Positions 28,201 through 40,200 of a DNA stretch of 64,000 nt are shown here, in pieces (position 1 is the stretch's first letter; each line of letters opens with the position of its first letter). Source of the DNA: Pristionchus mayeri (lineage: Eukaryota > Nematoda > Chromadorea > Rhabditida > Neodiplogasteridae); assembly GCA_036245805.1 (NCBI GenBank), contig BTRK01000004.1, forward strand, positions 23,078,619-23,142,618, in the 5' to 3' direction. A program made the position numbers and the translations under genes. The notes under the pieces were generated by a model. That model did no database searches, was not told the origin of the DNA, and saw only the letters and a program-made list of their open reading frames with translations.

Positions 28201-31200
28201 GCCAAAGCGCTCTCTTGCGGCGATCACTTCCTTGACTGGAGGAGGCACTGGTCTAGCTGGAGCGGCCGCAAACGTGTCGAATGAACTCTGCTCGGCCAAC
28301 TTCTGGATATAGGCGATGTGATCAAGCTCTTCCTGAGTTAGCTGCACCGGCTCCTCGAGCTCTTGTGCTGCGGGCATCATCACCATCTCGGGCTCCTCTA
28401 CAGTAGGTTTCAACAGTGGCGAAGATCTTTCATAGCCGTACTGGTAGCCTTTGTCGAAGGACACCTGCTCGAATGACGATCTCTCTGCATCGGCACCAGA
28501 CGTCGCGCTCGAATGCTCTTCTTCGAGATCGAACTTCTCCACAGAATCCTTCTGCACTCTGCCAAAGCACTCTCTTGCGGCGATCACATTCTCGACTGGA
28601 GGATGCGCTGGTCTAGCTGGAGCGGCCGCAAACGTGTCGAATGAACTGTGCTCGGCCATCTTCTGGATATATGCGATGTGATGAAGCTCTTCTTGAGTTA
28701 ACTGCACTGGCTCCTCGATCTCTTGTGCTGCGGGCATCATCACCATCTCGGGCTCCTCTACAGTAGGTTCCAACAGTGGCGAAGATCTCTCATAGCCGTA
28801 CTGGTAGCCTTTGTCGAAGGACTCCTGCTCGAATGACGATCTCTCTGCATCGGCACCAGACGTCGCGCTCGAATGCTCTTCTTCGAAATCGAACTTCTCC
28901 ACAGAATCCTTCTGCACACTGCCAAAGCGCTCTCTTGCGGCGATCACATTCTCGACTGGAGGAGGCGCTGGTCTAGCTGGAGCGGCCGCAAACGTGTCGA
29001 ATGAACTCTGCTCGGCCATCTTCTGGATATAGGCGATGTGATCAAGCTCTTCTTGAGTTAGCTGCACTGGCTCCTCGATCTCTTGTGCTGCGGGCATCAT
29101 CACCATCTCGGGCAACTCTACAGTAGGTTCCAACAGTGGCGAAGATCTCTCATAGCCGTACTGGTAGCTTTTGTCGAAGGACTCCTGCTCGAATGACGAT
29201 CTCTCTGCATCGGCACCAGACGTAGCCTCGGAACGGTCGTCGTCCGACTTCTCCTCTCTTTCGTCATCGATTATGTGCTCCTCGTGATCAAAGGACTGCA
29301 TGACGTCGGATCCAGAAGTCGAGCTGGAGTGTGGTCGATCTTCGACTTCGTGAATCTCGTTCGACGGCTGAGCCACTTGAAGACTGTCAGTTCGCTGCGG
29401 TGGCGGAGGACGCGGTGGTTGCACCACTTGCTGCATCGCCGTCTCCTCTGCAAGCTTCTGTATCCAAACGATGTGATCGAGCTCGGCTTGGGTCAGAGTA
29501 GGCTCCTCGGTATCCCTCATCTCTTGCTGCACAGCTTCTTGTCGGTGGAGCGATTCAGGTTGCGTCTCATAACTGAGTCCTCTTTCGAAGGATTCGTGTT
29601 CGAAAGAACGAACTAGATCAGCTCCAGACGTAGCCTCGGAACGGTCGTCGTCCGACTTCTCCTCTCTTTCGTCATCGATTATGGGCTCTTCGTGATCGAA
29701 GGACTGCATGACGTCGGCTCCAGAAGTCGAGCTGGAGTGTGGTCGATCTTCGACTTCGTGAATCTCGATCGACGGCTGAGCCACTTGAAGACTGTCAGTT
29801 CGCTGCGGTGGCGGAGGACGCGGTGGTTGCACCACTTGCTGCATCGCCGTCTCCTCTGCAAGCTTCTGTATCCAAACGATGTGATCGAGCTCGGCTTGGG
29901 TCAGAGTAGGCTCCTCGGTATCCCTCATCTCTTGCTGCACAGCTTCTTGTCGGTGGAGCGATTCAGGTTGCGTCTCATAACTGAGTCCTCTTTCGAAGGA
30001 TTCGTGTTCGAAAGAGCGAACTAGATCAGCTCCAGACGTAGCCTCGGAACGGTCGTCGTCCGACTTCTCCTCTCTTTCGTCATCGATTATGGGCTCTTCG
30101 TGATCGAAGGACTGCATGACGTCGGCTCCAGAAGTCGAGCTGGACTTTGGTCGATCTTCGACTTCGTGAATCTCGATCGACGGCTGAGCCACTTGAAGAC
30201 TGTCAGTTCGCTGCGGTGGCGGAGGACGCGGTGGTTGCACCACTTGCTGCATCGCCGTCTCCTCTGCCAGCTTCTGTATCCAAGCGATGTGATCGAGCTC
30301 GGCTTGGGTCAGAGTAGGCTCCTCGGTATCCCTCATCTCTTGCTGCACAGCTTCTTGTCGGTGGAGCGATTCAGGTTGCGTCTCATAACTGAGTCCTCTT
30401 TCGAAGGATTCGTGTTCGAAAGAGCGAACTAGATCAGCTCCAGACGTAGCCTCGGAACGGTCATCGTCCGACTTCTCCTCTCTTTCGTCATCGATTATGG
30501 GCTCTTCGTGATCGAAGGACTGCATGACGTCGGCTCCAGAAGTCGAGCTGGACTGTGGTCGATCTTCGACTTCGTGAATCTCGATCGACGACTGAGCCAC
30601 TTGAAGACTGTCAGTTCGCTGCGGTGGCGGAGGACGCGGTGGTTGCACCACTTGCTGCATCGCCGTCTCCTCTGCAAGCTTCTGTATCCAAACGATGTGA
30701 TCGAGCTCGGATTGGGTCAGAGTAGGCTCCTCGGTATCCCTCATCTCTTGCTGCACAGCTTCTTGTCGGTGGAGCGATTCAGGTTGCGTCTCATAACTGA
30801 GTCCTCTTTCGAAGGATTCGTGTTCGAAAGAGCGAACTAGATCAGCTCCAGACGTAGCCTCGGAACGGTCGTCGTCCGACTTCTCCTCTCTTTCGTCATC
30901 GATTATGGGCTCTTCGTGATCGAAGGACTGCATGACGTCGGCTCCAGAAGTCGAGCTGGAGTGTGGTCGATCTTCGACTTCGTGAATCTCGATCGACGGC
31001 TGAGCCACTTGAAGACTGTCAGTTCGCTGCGGTGGCGGAGGACGCGGTGGTTGCACCACTTGCTGCATCGCCGTCTCCTCTGCAAGCTTCTGTATCCAAA
31101 CGATGTGATCGAGCTCGGATTGGGTCATAGTAGGCTCCTCGGTATCCCTCATCTCTTGCTGCACAGCTTCTTGTCGGTGGAGCGATTCAGGTTGCGTCTC

Positions 31201-34200
31201 ATAACTGAGTCCTCTTTCGAAGGATTCGTGTTCGAAAGAGCGAACTAGATCAGCTCCAGACGTAGCCTCGGAACGGTCGTCGTCCGACTTCTCCTCTCTT
31301 TCGTCATCGATTATGGGCTCTTCGTGATCGAAGGACTGCATGACGTCGGCTCCAGAAGTCGAGCTGGACTGTGGTCGATCTTCGACTTCGTGAATCTCGA
31401 TCGACGACTGAGCCACTTGAAGACTGTCAGTTCGCTGCGGTGGCGGAGGACGCGGTGGTTGCACCACTTGCTGCATCGCCGTCTCCTCTGCAAGCTTCTG
31501 TATCCAAACGATGTGATCGAGCTCGGATTGGGTCAGAGTAGGCTCCTCGGTATCCCTCATCTCTTGCTGCACAGCTTCTTGTCGGTGGAGCGATTCAGGT
31601 TGCGTCTCATAACTGAGTCCTCTTTCGAAGGATTCGTGTTCGAAAGAGCGAACTAGATCAGCTCCAGACGTAGCCTCGGAACGGTCGTCGTCCGACTTCT
31701 CCTCTCTTTCGTCATCGATTATGGGCTCTTCGTGATCGAAGGACTGCATGACGTCGGCTCCAGAAGTCGAGCTGGAGTGTGGTCGATCTTCGACTTCGTG
31801 AATCTCGATCGACGGCTGAGCCACTTGAAGACTGTCAGTTCGCTGCGGTGGCGGAGGACGCGGTGGTTGCACCACTTGCTGCATCGCCGTCTCCTCTGCA
31901 AGCTTCTGTATCCAAACGATGTGATCGAGCTCGGATTGGGTCATAGTAGGCTCCTCGGTATCCCTCATCTCTTGCTGCACAGCTTCTTGTCGGTGGAGCG
32001 ATTCAGGTTGCGTCTCATAACTGAGTCCTCTTTCGAAGGATTCGTGTTCGAAAGAGCGAACTAGATCAGCTCCAGACGTAGCCTCGGAACGGTCGTCGTC
32101 CGACTTCTCCTCTCTTTCGTCATCGATTATGGGCTCTTCGTGATCGAAGGACTGCATGACGTCGGCTCCAGAAGTCGAGCTGGACTGTGGTCGATCTTCG
32201 ACTTCGTGAATCTCGATCGACGGCTGAGCCACTTGAAGACTGTCAGTTCGCTGCGGTGGCGGAGGACGCGGTGGTTGCACCACTTGCTGCATCGCCGTCT
32301 CCTCTGCAAGCTTCTGTATCCAAACGATGTGATCGAGCTCGGCTTGGGTCAGAGTAGGCTCCTCGGTATCCCTCATCTCTTGCTGCACAGCTTCTTGTCG
32401 GTGGAGCGATTCAGGTTGCGTCTCATAACTGAGTCCTCTTTCGAAGGATTCGTGTTCGAAAGAGCGAACTAGATCAGCTCCAGACGTAGCCTCGGAACGG
32501 TCGTCGTCCGACTTCTCCTCTCTTTCGTCATCGATTATGGGCTCTTCGTGATCGAAGGACTGCATGACGTCGGCTCCAGAAGTCGAGCTGGACTGTGGTC
32601 GATCTTCGACTTCGTGAATCTCGATCGACGGCTGAGCCACTTGAAGACTGTCAGTTCGCTGCGGTGGCGGAGGACGCGGTGGTTGCACCACTTGCTGCAT
32701 CGCCGTCTCCTCTGCAAGCTTCTGTATCCAAACGATGTGATCGAGCTCGGATTGGGTCATAGTAGGCTCCTCGGTATCCCTCTTCTCTTGCTGCACAGCT
32801 TCTTGTCGGTGGAGCGATTCAGGTTGCGTCTCATAACTGAGTCCTCTTTCGAAGGATTCGTGTTCGAAAGAGCGAACTAGATCAGCTCCAGACGTAGCCT
32901 CGGAACGGTCGTCGTCCGACTTCTCCTCTCTTTCGTCATCGATTATGGGCTCTTCGTGATCGAAGGACTGCATGACGTCGGCTCCAGAAGTCGAGCTGGA
33001 CTGTGGTCGATCTTCGACTTCGTGAATCTCGATCGACGGCTGAGCCACTTGAAGACTGTCAGTTCGCTGCGGTGGCGGAGGACGCGGTGGTTGCACCACT
33101 TGCTGCATCGCCGTCTCCTCTGCGAGCTTCTGTATCCAAGCGATGTGATCGAGCTCGGCTTTGGTCAGAGTAGGCTCCTCGGTATCCCTCATCTCTTGCT
33201 GCACAGCTTCTTGCCGGTGGAGCGATTCAGGTTGCGTCTCATAACTGAGTCCTCTTTCGAAGGATTCGTGTTCGAAAGAGCGAACTAGATCAGCTCCAGA
33301 CGTAGCCTCGGAACGGTCATCGTCCGACTTCTCCTCTCTTTCGTCATCGATTATGGGCTCTTCGTGATCGAAGGACTGCATGACGTCGGCTCCAGAAGTC
33401 GAGCTGGACTGTGGTCGATCTTCGACTTCGTGAATCTCGATCGACGGCTGAGCCACTTGAAGACTGTCAGTTCGCTGCGGTGGCGGAGGACGCGGTGGTT
33501 GCACCACTTGCTGCATCGCCGTCTCCTCTGCAAGCTTCTGTATCCAAACGATGTGATCGAGCTCGGATTGGGTCAGAGTAGGCTCCTCGGTATCCCTCAT
33601 CTCTTGCTGCACAGCTTCTTGTCGGTGGAGCGATTCAGGTTGCGTCTCATAACTGAGTCCTCTTTCGAAGGATTCGTGTTCGAAAGAGCGAACTAGATCA
33701 GCTCCAGACGTAGCCTCGGAACGGTCATCGTCCGACTTCTCCTCTCTTTCGTCATCGATTATGGGCTCTTCGTGATCGAAGGACTGCATGACGTCGGCTC
33801 CAGAAGTCGAGCTGGACTGTGGTCGATCTTCGACTTCGTGAATCTCGATCGACGGCTGAGCCACTTGAAGACTGTCAGTTCGCTGCGGTGGCGGAGGACG
33901 CGGTGGTTGCACCACTTGCTGCATCGCCGTCTCCTCTGCAAGCTTCTGTATCCAAACGATGTGATCGAGCTCGGATTGGGTCAGAGTAGGCTCCTCGGTA
34001 TCCCTCATCTCTTGCTGCACAGCTTCTTGTCGGTGGAGCGATTCAGGTTGCGTCTCATAACTGAGTCCTCTTTCGAAGGATTCGTGTTCGAAAGAGCGAA
34101 CTAGATCAGCTCCAGACGTAGCCTCGGAACGGTCGTCGTCCGACTTCTCCTCTCTTTCGTCATCGATTATGGGCTCTTCGTGATCGAAGGACTGCATGAC

Positions 34201-37200
34201 GTCGGCTCCAGAAGTCGAGCTGGACTGTGGTCGATCTTCGACTTCGTGAATCTCGATCGACGGCTGAGCCACTTGAAGACTGTCAGTTCGCTGCGGTGGC
34301 GGAGGACGCGGTGGTTGCACCACTTGCTGCATCGCCGTCTCCTCTGCCAGCTTCTGTATCCAAGCGATGTGATCGAGCTCGGCTTGGGTCAGAGTAGGCT
34401 CCTCGGTATCCCTCATCTCTTGCTGCACAGCTTCTTGTCGGTGGAGCGATTCAGGTTGCGTCTCATAACTGAGTCCTCTTTCGAAGGATTCGTGTTCGAA
34501 AGAGCGAACTAGATCAGCTCCAGACGTAGCCTCGGAACGGTCATCGTCCGACTTCTCCTCTCTTTCGTCATCGATTATGGGCTCTTCGTGATCGAAGGAC
34601 TGCATGACGTCGGCTCCAGAAGTCGAGCTGGACTGTGGTCGATCTTCGACTTCGTGAATCTCGATCGACGGCTGAGCCACTTGAAGACTGTCAGTTCGCT
34701 GCGGTGGCGGAGGACGCGGTGGTTGCACCACTTGCTGCATCGCCGTCTCCTCTGCAAGCTTCTGTATCCAAACGATGTGATCGAGCTCGGATTGGGTCAG
34801 AGTAGGCTCCTCGGTATCCCTCATCTCTTGCTGCACAGCTTCTTGTCGGTGGAGCGATTCAGGTTGCGTCTCATAACTGAGTCCTCTTTCGAAGGATTCG
34901 TGTTCGAAAGAGCGAACTAGATCAGCTCCAGACGTAGCCTCGGAACGGTCGTCGTCCGACTTCTCCTCTCTTTCGTCATCGATTATGGGCTCTTCGTGAT
35001 CGAAGGACTGCATGACGTCGGCTCCAGAAGTCGAGCTGGACTGTGGTCGATCTTCGACTTCGTGAATCTCGATCGACGGCTGAGCCACTTGAAGACTGTC
35101 AGTTCGCTGCGGTGGCGGAGGACGCAGTGGTTGCACCACTTGCTGCATCGCCGTCTCCTCTGCAAGCTTCTGTATCCAAACGATGTGATCGAGCTCGGCT
35201 TGGGTCAGAGTAGGCTCCTCGGTATCCCTCATCTCTTGCTGCACAGCTTCTTGTCGGTGGAGCGATTCAGGTTGCGTCTCATACCTGAGTCCTCTTTCGA
35301 AGGATTCGTGTTCGAAAGAGCGAACTAGATCAGCTCCAGACGTAGCCTCGGAACGGTCGTCGTTCGACTTCTCCTCTCTTTCGTCATCGATTATGGTCTC
35401 TTCGCGATTGAAGGACTGCATGACGTCGGCTCCAGAAGTCGAGCTGGAGTGTGGTCTATCTTCGACTTCGTGAATCTCGATCGACGGCTGAGCCACTTGA
35501 AGACTGTCAGTTCGCTGCGGTGGCGGAGGACGCGGTGGTTGCACCACTTGCTGCATCGCCGTCTCCTCTGCAAGCTTCTGTATCCAAGCGATGTGATCGA
35601 GCTCGGCTTGGGTCAGAGTAGGCTCCTCGGTATCCCTCATCTCTTGCTGCACAGCTTCTTGTCGGTGGAGCGATTCAGGTTGCGTCTCATAACTGAGTCC
35701 TCTTTCGAAGGATTCGTGTTCGAAAGAGCGAACTAGATCAGCTCCAGACGTAGCCTCGGAACGGTCGTCGTCCGACTTCTCCTCTCTTTCGTCATCGATT
35801 ATGGGCTCTTCGTGATCGAAGGACTGCATGACGTCGGCTCCAGAAGTCGAGCTGGAGTGTGGTCGATCTTCGACTTCGTGAATCTCGATCGACGGCTGAG
35901 CCACTTGAAGACTGTCAGTTCGCTGCGGTGGCGGAGGACGCGGTGGTTGCACCACTTGCTGCATCGCCGTCTCCTCTGCAAGCTTCTGTATCCAAGCGAT
36001 GTGATCGAGCTCGGCTTGGGTCAGAGTAGGCTCCTCGGTATCCCTCATCTCTTGCTGCACAGCTTCTTGTCGGTGGAGCGATTCAGGTTGCGTCTCATAA
36101 CTGAGTCCTCTTTCGAAGGATTCGTGTTCGAAAGAGCGAACTAGATCAGCTCCAGACGTAGCCTCGGAACGGTCGTCGTCCGACTTCTCCTCTCTTTCGT
36201 CATCGATTATGGGCTCTTCGTGATCGAAGGACTGCATGACGTCGGCTCCAGAAGTCGAGCTGGAGTGTGGTCGATCTTCGACTTCGTGAATCTCGATCGA
36301 CGGCTGAGCCACTTGAAGACTGTCAGTTCGCTGCGGTGGCGGAGGACGCGGTGGTTGCACCACTTGCTGCATCGCCGTCTCCTCTGCAAGCTTCTGTATC
36401 CAAGCGATGTGATCGAGCTCGGCTTGGGTCAGAGTAGGCTCCTCGGTATCCCTCATCTCTTGCTGCACAGCTTCTTGTCGGTGGAGCGATTCAGGTTGCG
36501 TCTCATAACTGAGTCCTCTTTCGAAGGATTCGTGTTCGAAAGAGCGAACTAGATCAGCTCCAGACGTAGCCTCGGAACGGTCGTCGTCCGACTTCTCCTC
36601 TCTTTCGTCATCGATTATGGGCTCTTCGTGATCGAAGGACTGCATGACGTCGGCTCCAGAAGTCGAGCTGGAGTGTGGTCGATCTTCGACTTCGTGAATC
36701 TCGATCGACGGCTGAGTCACTTGAAGACTGTCAGTTCGCTGCGGTGGCGGAGGACGCGGTGGTTGCACCACTTGCTGCATCGCCGTCTCCTCTGCCAGCT
36801 TCTGTATCCAAGCGATGTGATCGAGCTCGGCTTGGGTCAGAGTAGGCTCCTCGGTATCCCTCATCTCTTGCTTCACAGCTTCTTGTCGGTGGAGCGATTC
36901 AGGTTGCGTCTCATAACTGAGTCCTCTTTCGAAGGATTCGTGTTCGAAAGAGCGAACTAGATCAGCTCCAGACGTAGCCTCGGAACGGTCGCCGTCCGAC
37001 TTCTCCTCTCTTTCGTCATCGATTATGGGCTCTTCGTGATCGAAGGACTGCATGACGTCGGCTCCAGAAGTCGAGTTGGAGTGTGGTCGATCTTCGACTT
37101 CGTGAATCTCGATCGACGGCTGAGCCACTTGAAGACTGTCAGTTCGCTGCGGTGGCGGAGGACGCGGTGGTTGCACCACTTGCTGCATCGCCGTCTCCTC

Positions 37201-40200
37201 TGCCAGCTTCTGTATCCAAGCGATGTGATCGAGCTCGGCTTGGGTCAGAGTAGGCTCCTCGGTATCCCTCATCTCTTGCTGCACAGCTTCTTGTCGGTGG
37301 AGCGATTCAGGTTGCGTCTCATAACTGAGTCCTCTTTCGAAGGATTCGTGTTCGAAAGAGCGAACTAGATCAGCTCCAGACGTAGCCTCGGAACGGTCGT
37401 CGTCCGACTTCTCCTCTCTTTCGTCATCGATTATGGGCTCTTCGTGATCGAAGGACTGCATGACGTCGGCTCCAGAAGTCGAGCTGGAGTGTGGTCGATC
37501 TTCGACTTCGTGAATCTCGATCGACGGCTGAGCCACTTGAAGACTGTCAGTTCGCTGCGGTGGCGGAGGACGCGGTGGTTGCACCACTTGCTGCATCGCC
37601 GTCTCCTCTGCCAGCTTCTGTATCCAAGCGATGTGATCGAGCTCGGCTTGGGTCAGAGTAAGCTCCTCGGTATCCCTCATCTCTTGCTGCACAGCTTCTT
37701 GTCGGTGGAGCGATTCAGGTTGCGTCTCATAACTGAGTCCTCTTTCGAAGGATTCGTGTTCGAAAGAGCGAACTAGATCAGCTCCAGACGTAGCCTCGGA
37801 ACGGTCGTCGTCCGACTTCTCCTCTCTTTCGTCATCGATTATGGGCTCTTCGTGATCGAAGGACTGCATGACGTCGGCTCCAGAAGTCGAGCTGGACTGT
37901 GGTCGATCTTCGACTTCGTGAATCTCGATCGACGGCTGAGCCACTTGAAGACTGTCAGTTCGCTGCGGTGGCGGAGGACGCGGTGGTTGCACCACTTGCT
38001 GCATCGCCGTCTCCTCTGCCAGCTTCTGTATCCAAGCGATGTGATCGAGCTCGGCTTGGGTCAGAGTAGGCTCCTCGGTATCCCTCATCTCTTGCTGCAC
38101 AGCTTCTTGTCGGTGGAGCGATTCAGGTTGCGTCTCATAACTGAGTCCTCTTTCGAAGGATTCGTGTTCGAAAGAGCGAACTAGATCAGCTCCAGACGTA
38201 GCCTCGGAACGGTCGTCGTCCGACTTCTCCTCTCTTTCGTCATCGATTATGGGCTCTTCGTGATCGAAGGACTGCATGACGTCGGCTCCAGAAGTCGAGC
38301 TGGACTGTGGTCGATCTTCGACTTCGTGAATCTCGATCGACGGCTGAGTCACTTGAAGACTGTCAGTTCGCTGCGGTGGCGGAGGACGCGGTGGTTGCAC
38401 CACTTGCTGCATCGCCGTCTCCTCTGCCAGCTTCTGTATCCAAGCGATGTGATCGAGCTCGGCTTGGGTCAGAGTAGGCTCCTCGGTATCCCTCATCTCT
38501 TGCTTCACAGCTTCTTGTCGGTGGAGCGATTCAGGTTGCGTCTCATAACTGAGTCCTCTTTCGAAGGATTCGTGTTCGAAAGAGCGAACTAGATCAGCTC
38601 CAGACGTAGCCTCGGAACGGTCGCCGTCCGACTTCTCCTCTCTTTCGTCATCGATTATGGGCTCTTCGTGATCGAAGGACTGCATGACGTCGGCTCCAGA
38701 AGTCGAGCTGGAGTGTGGTCGATCTTCGACTTCGTGAATCTCGATCGACGGCTGAGCCACTTGAAGACTGTCAGTTCGCTGCGGTGGCGGAGGACGCGGT
38801 GGTTGCACCACTTGCTGCATCGCCGTCTCCTCTGCCAGCTTCTGTATCCAAGCGATGTGATCGAGCTCGGCTTGGGTCAGAGTAGGCTCCTCGGTATCCC
38901 TCATCTCTTGCTGCACAGCTTCTTGTCGGTGGAGCGATTCAGGTTGCGTCTCATAACTGAGTCCTCTTTCGAAGGATTCGTGTTCGAAAGAGCGAACTAG
39001 ATCAGCTCCAGACGTAGCCTCGGAACGGTCGTCGTCCGACTTCTCCTCTCTTTCGTCATCGATTATGGGCTCTTCGTGATCGAAGGACTGCATGACGTCG
39101 GCTCCAGAAGTCGAGCTGGACTGTGGTCGATCTTCGACTTCGTGAATCTCGATCGACGGCTGAGCCACTTGAAGACTGTCAGTTCGCTGCGGTGGCGGAG
39201 GACGCGGTGGTTGCACCACTTGCTGCATCGCCGTCTCCTCTGCGAGCTTCTGTATCCAAGTGATGTGATCGAGCTCGGCTTTGGTCAGAGTAGGCTCCTC
39301 GGTATCCCTCATCTCTTGCTGCACAGCTTCTTGTCGGTGGAGCGATTCAGGTTGCGTCTCATAACTGAGTCCTCTTTCGAAGGATTCGTGTTCGAAAGAG
39401 CGAACTAGATCAGCTCCAGACGTAGCCTCGGAACGGTCGTCGTCCGACTTCTCCTCTCTTTCGTCATCGATTATGGGCTCTTCGTGATCGAAGGACTGCA
39501 TGACGTCGGCTCCAGAAGTCGAGCTGGAGTGTGGTCGATCTTCGACTTCGTGAATCTCGATCGACGGCTGAGCCACTTGAAGACTGTCAGTTCGCTGCGG
39601 TGGCGGAGGACGCGGTGGTTGCACCACTTGCTGCATCGCCGTCTCCTCTGCAAGCTTCTGTATCCAAGCGATGTGATCGAGCTCGGCTTGGGTCAGAGTA
39701 GGCTCCTCGGTATCCCTCATCTCTTGCTGCACAGCTTCTTGTCGGTGGAGCGATTCAGGTTGCGTCTCATAACTGAGTCCTCTTTCGAAGGATTCGTGTT
39801 CGAAAGAGCGAACTAGATCAGCTCCAGACGTAGCCTCGGAACGGTCGTCGTCCGACTTCTCCTCTCTTTCGTCATCGATTATGGGCTTCTCGTGATCGAA
39901 GGGCTTCATGACGTCGGCTCCAGAAGTCGAGCTGGAGTGTGGTCGATCTTTGACTTCGTGAATCTCGATCGACGGCTGAGCCACTTGAAGACTGTCAGTT
40001 CGCTGCGGTGGCGGAGGACGCGGTGGTTGCACCACTTGCTGCATCGCCGTCTCCTCTGCAAGCTTCTGTATCCAAGCGATGTGATCGAGCTCGGCTTGGG
40101 TTAGAGTAGGCTCCTCGGTTTCTTTACCAGCTAGTTGGATGCTGTCTATTCTCTCCCGGGCAAACAATAATTCCTCTTGGGAAGATTCCTCCGAGAATGG

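Noticed and set aside
17291..29032. 73-76-residue and 66-residue plus-strand ORFs repeated in every 360-bp unit
   Set aside because: Shadows of the minus-strand array for the same reason. They end in every unit at the same stop.
29284..40104. A 110-residue plus-strand ORF repeated in nearly every 408-bp unit
   Set aside because: It is the antisense frame of the coding repeat and copies its period exactly. No start context, splice site or independent conservation is visible.
17070..40120. CRISPR array or satellite DNA as an explanation of the repeats
   Set aside because: The periods are 360 and 408 bp with no spacers, and the unit frame is open and in phase with flanking exons, so it is a coding tandem repeat.
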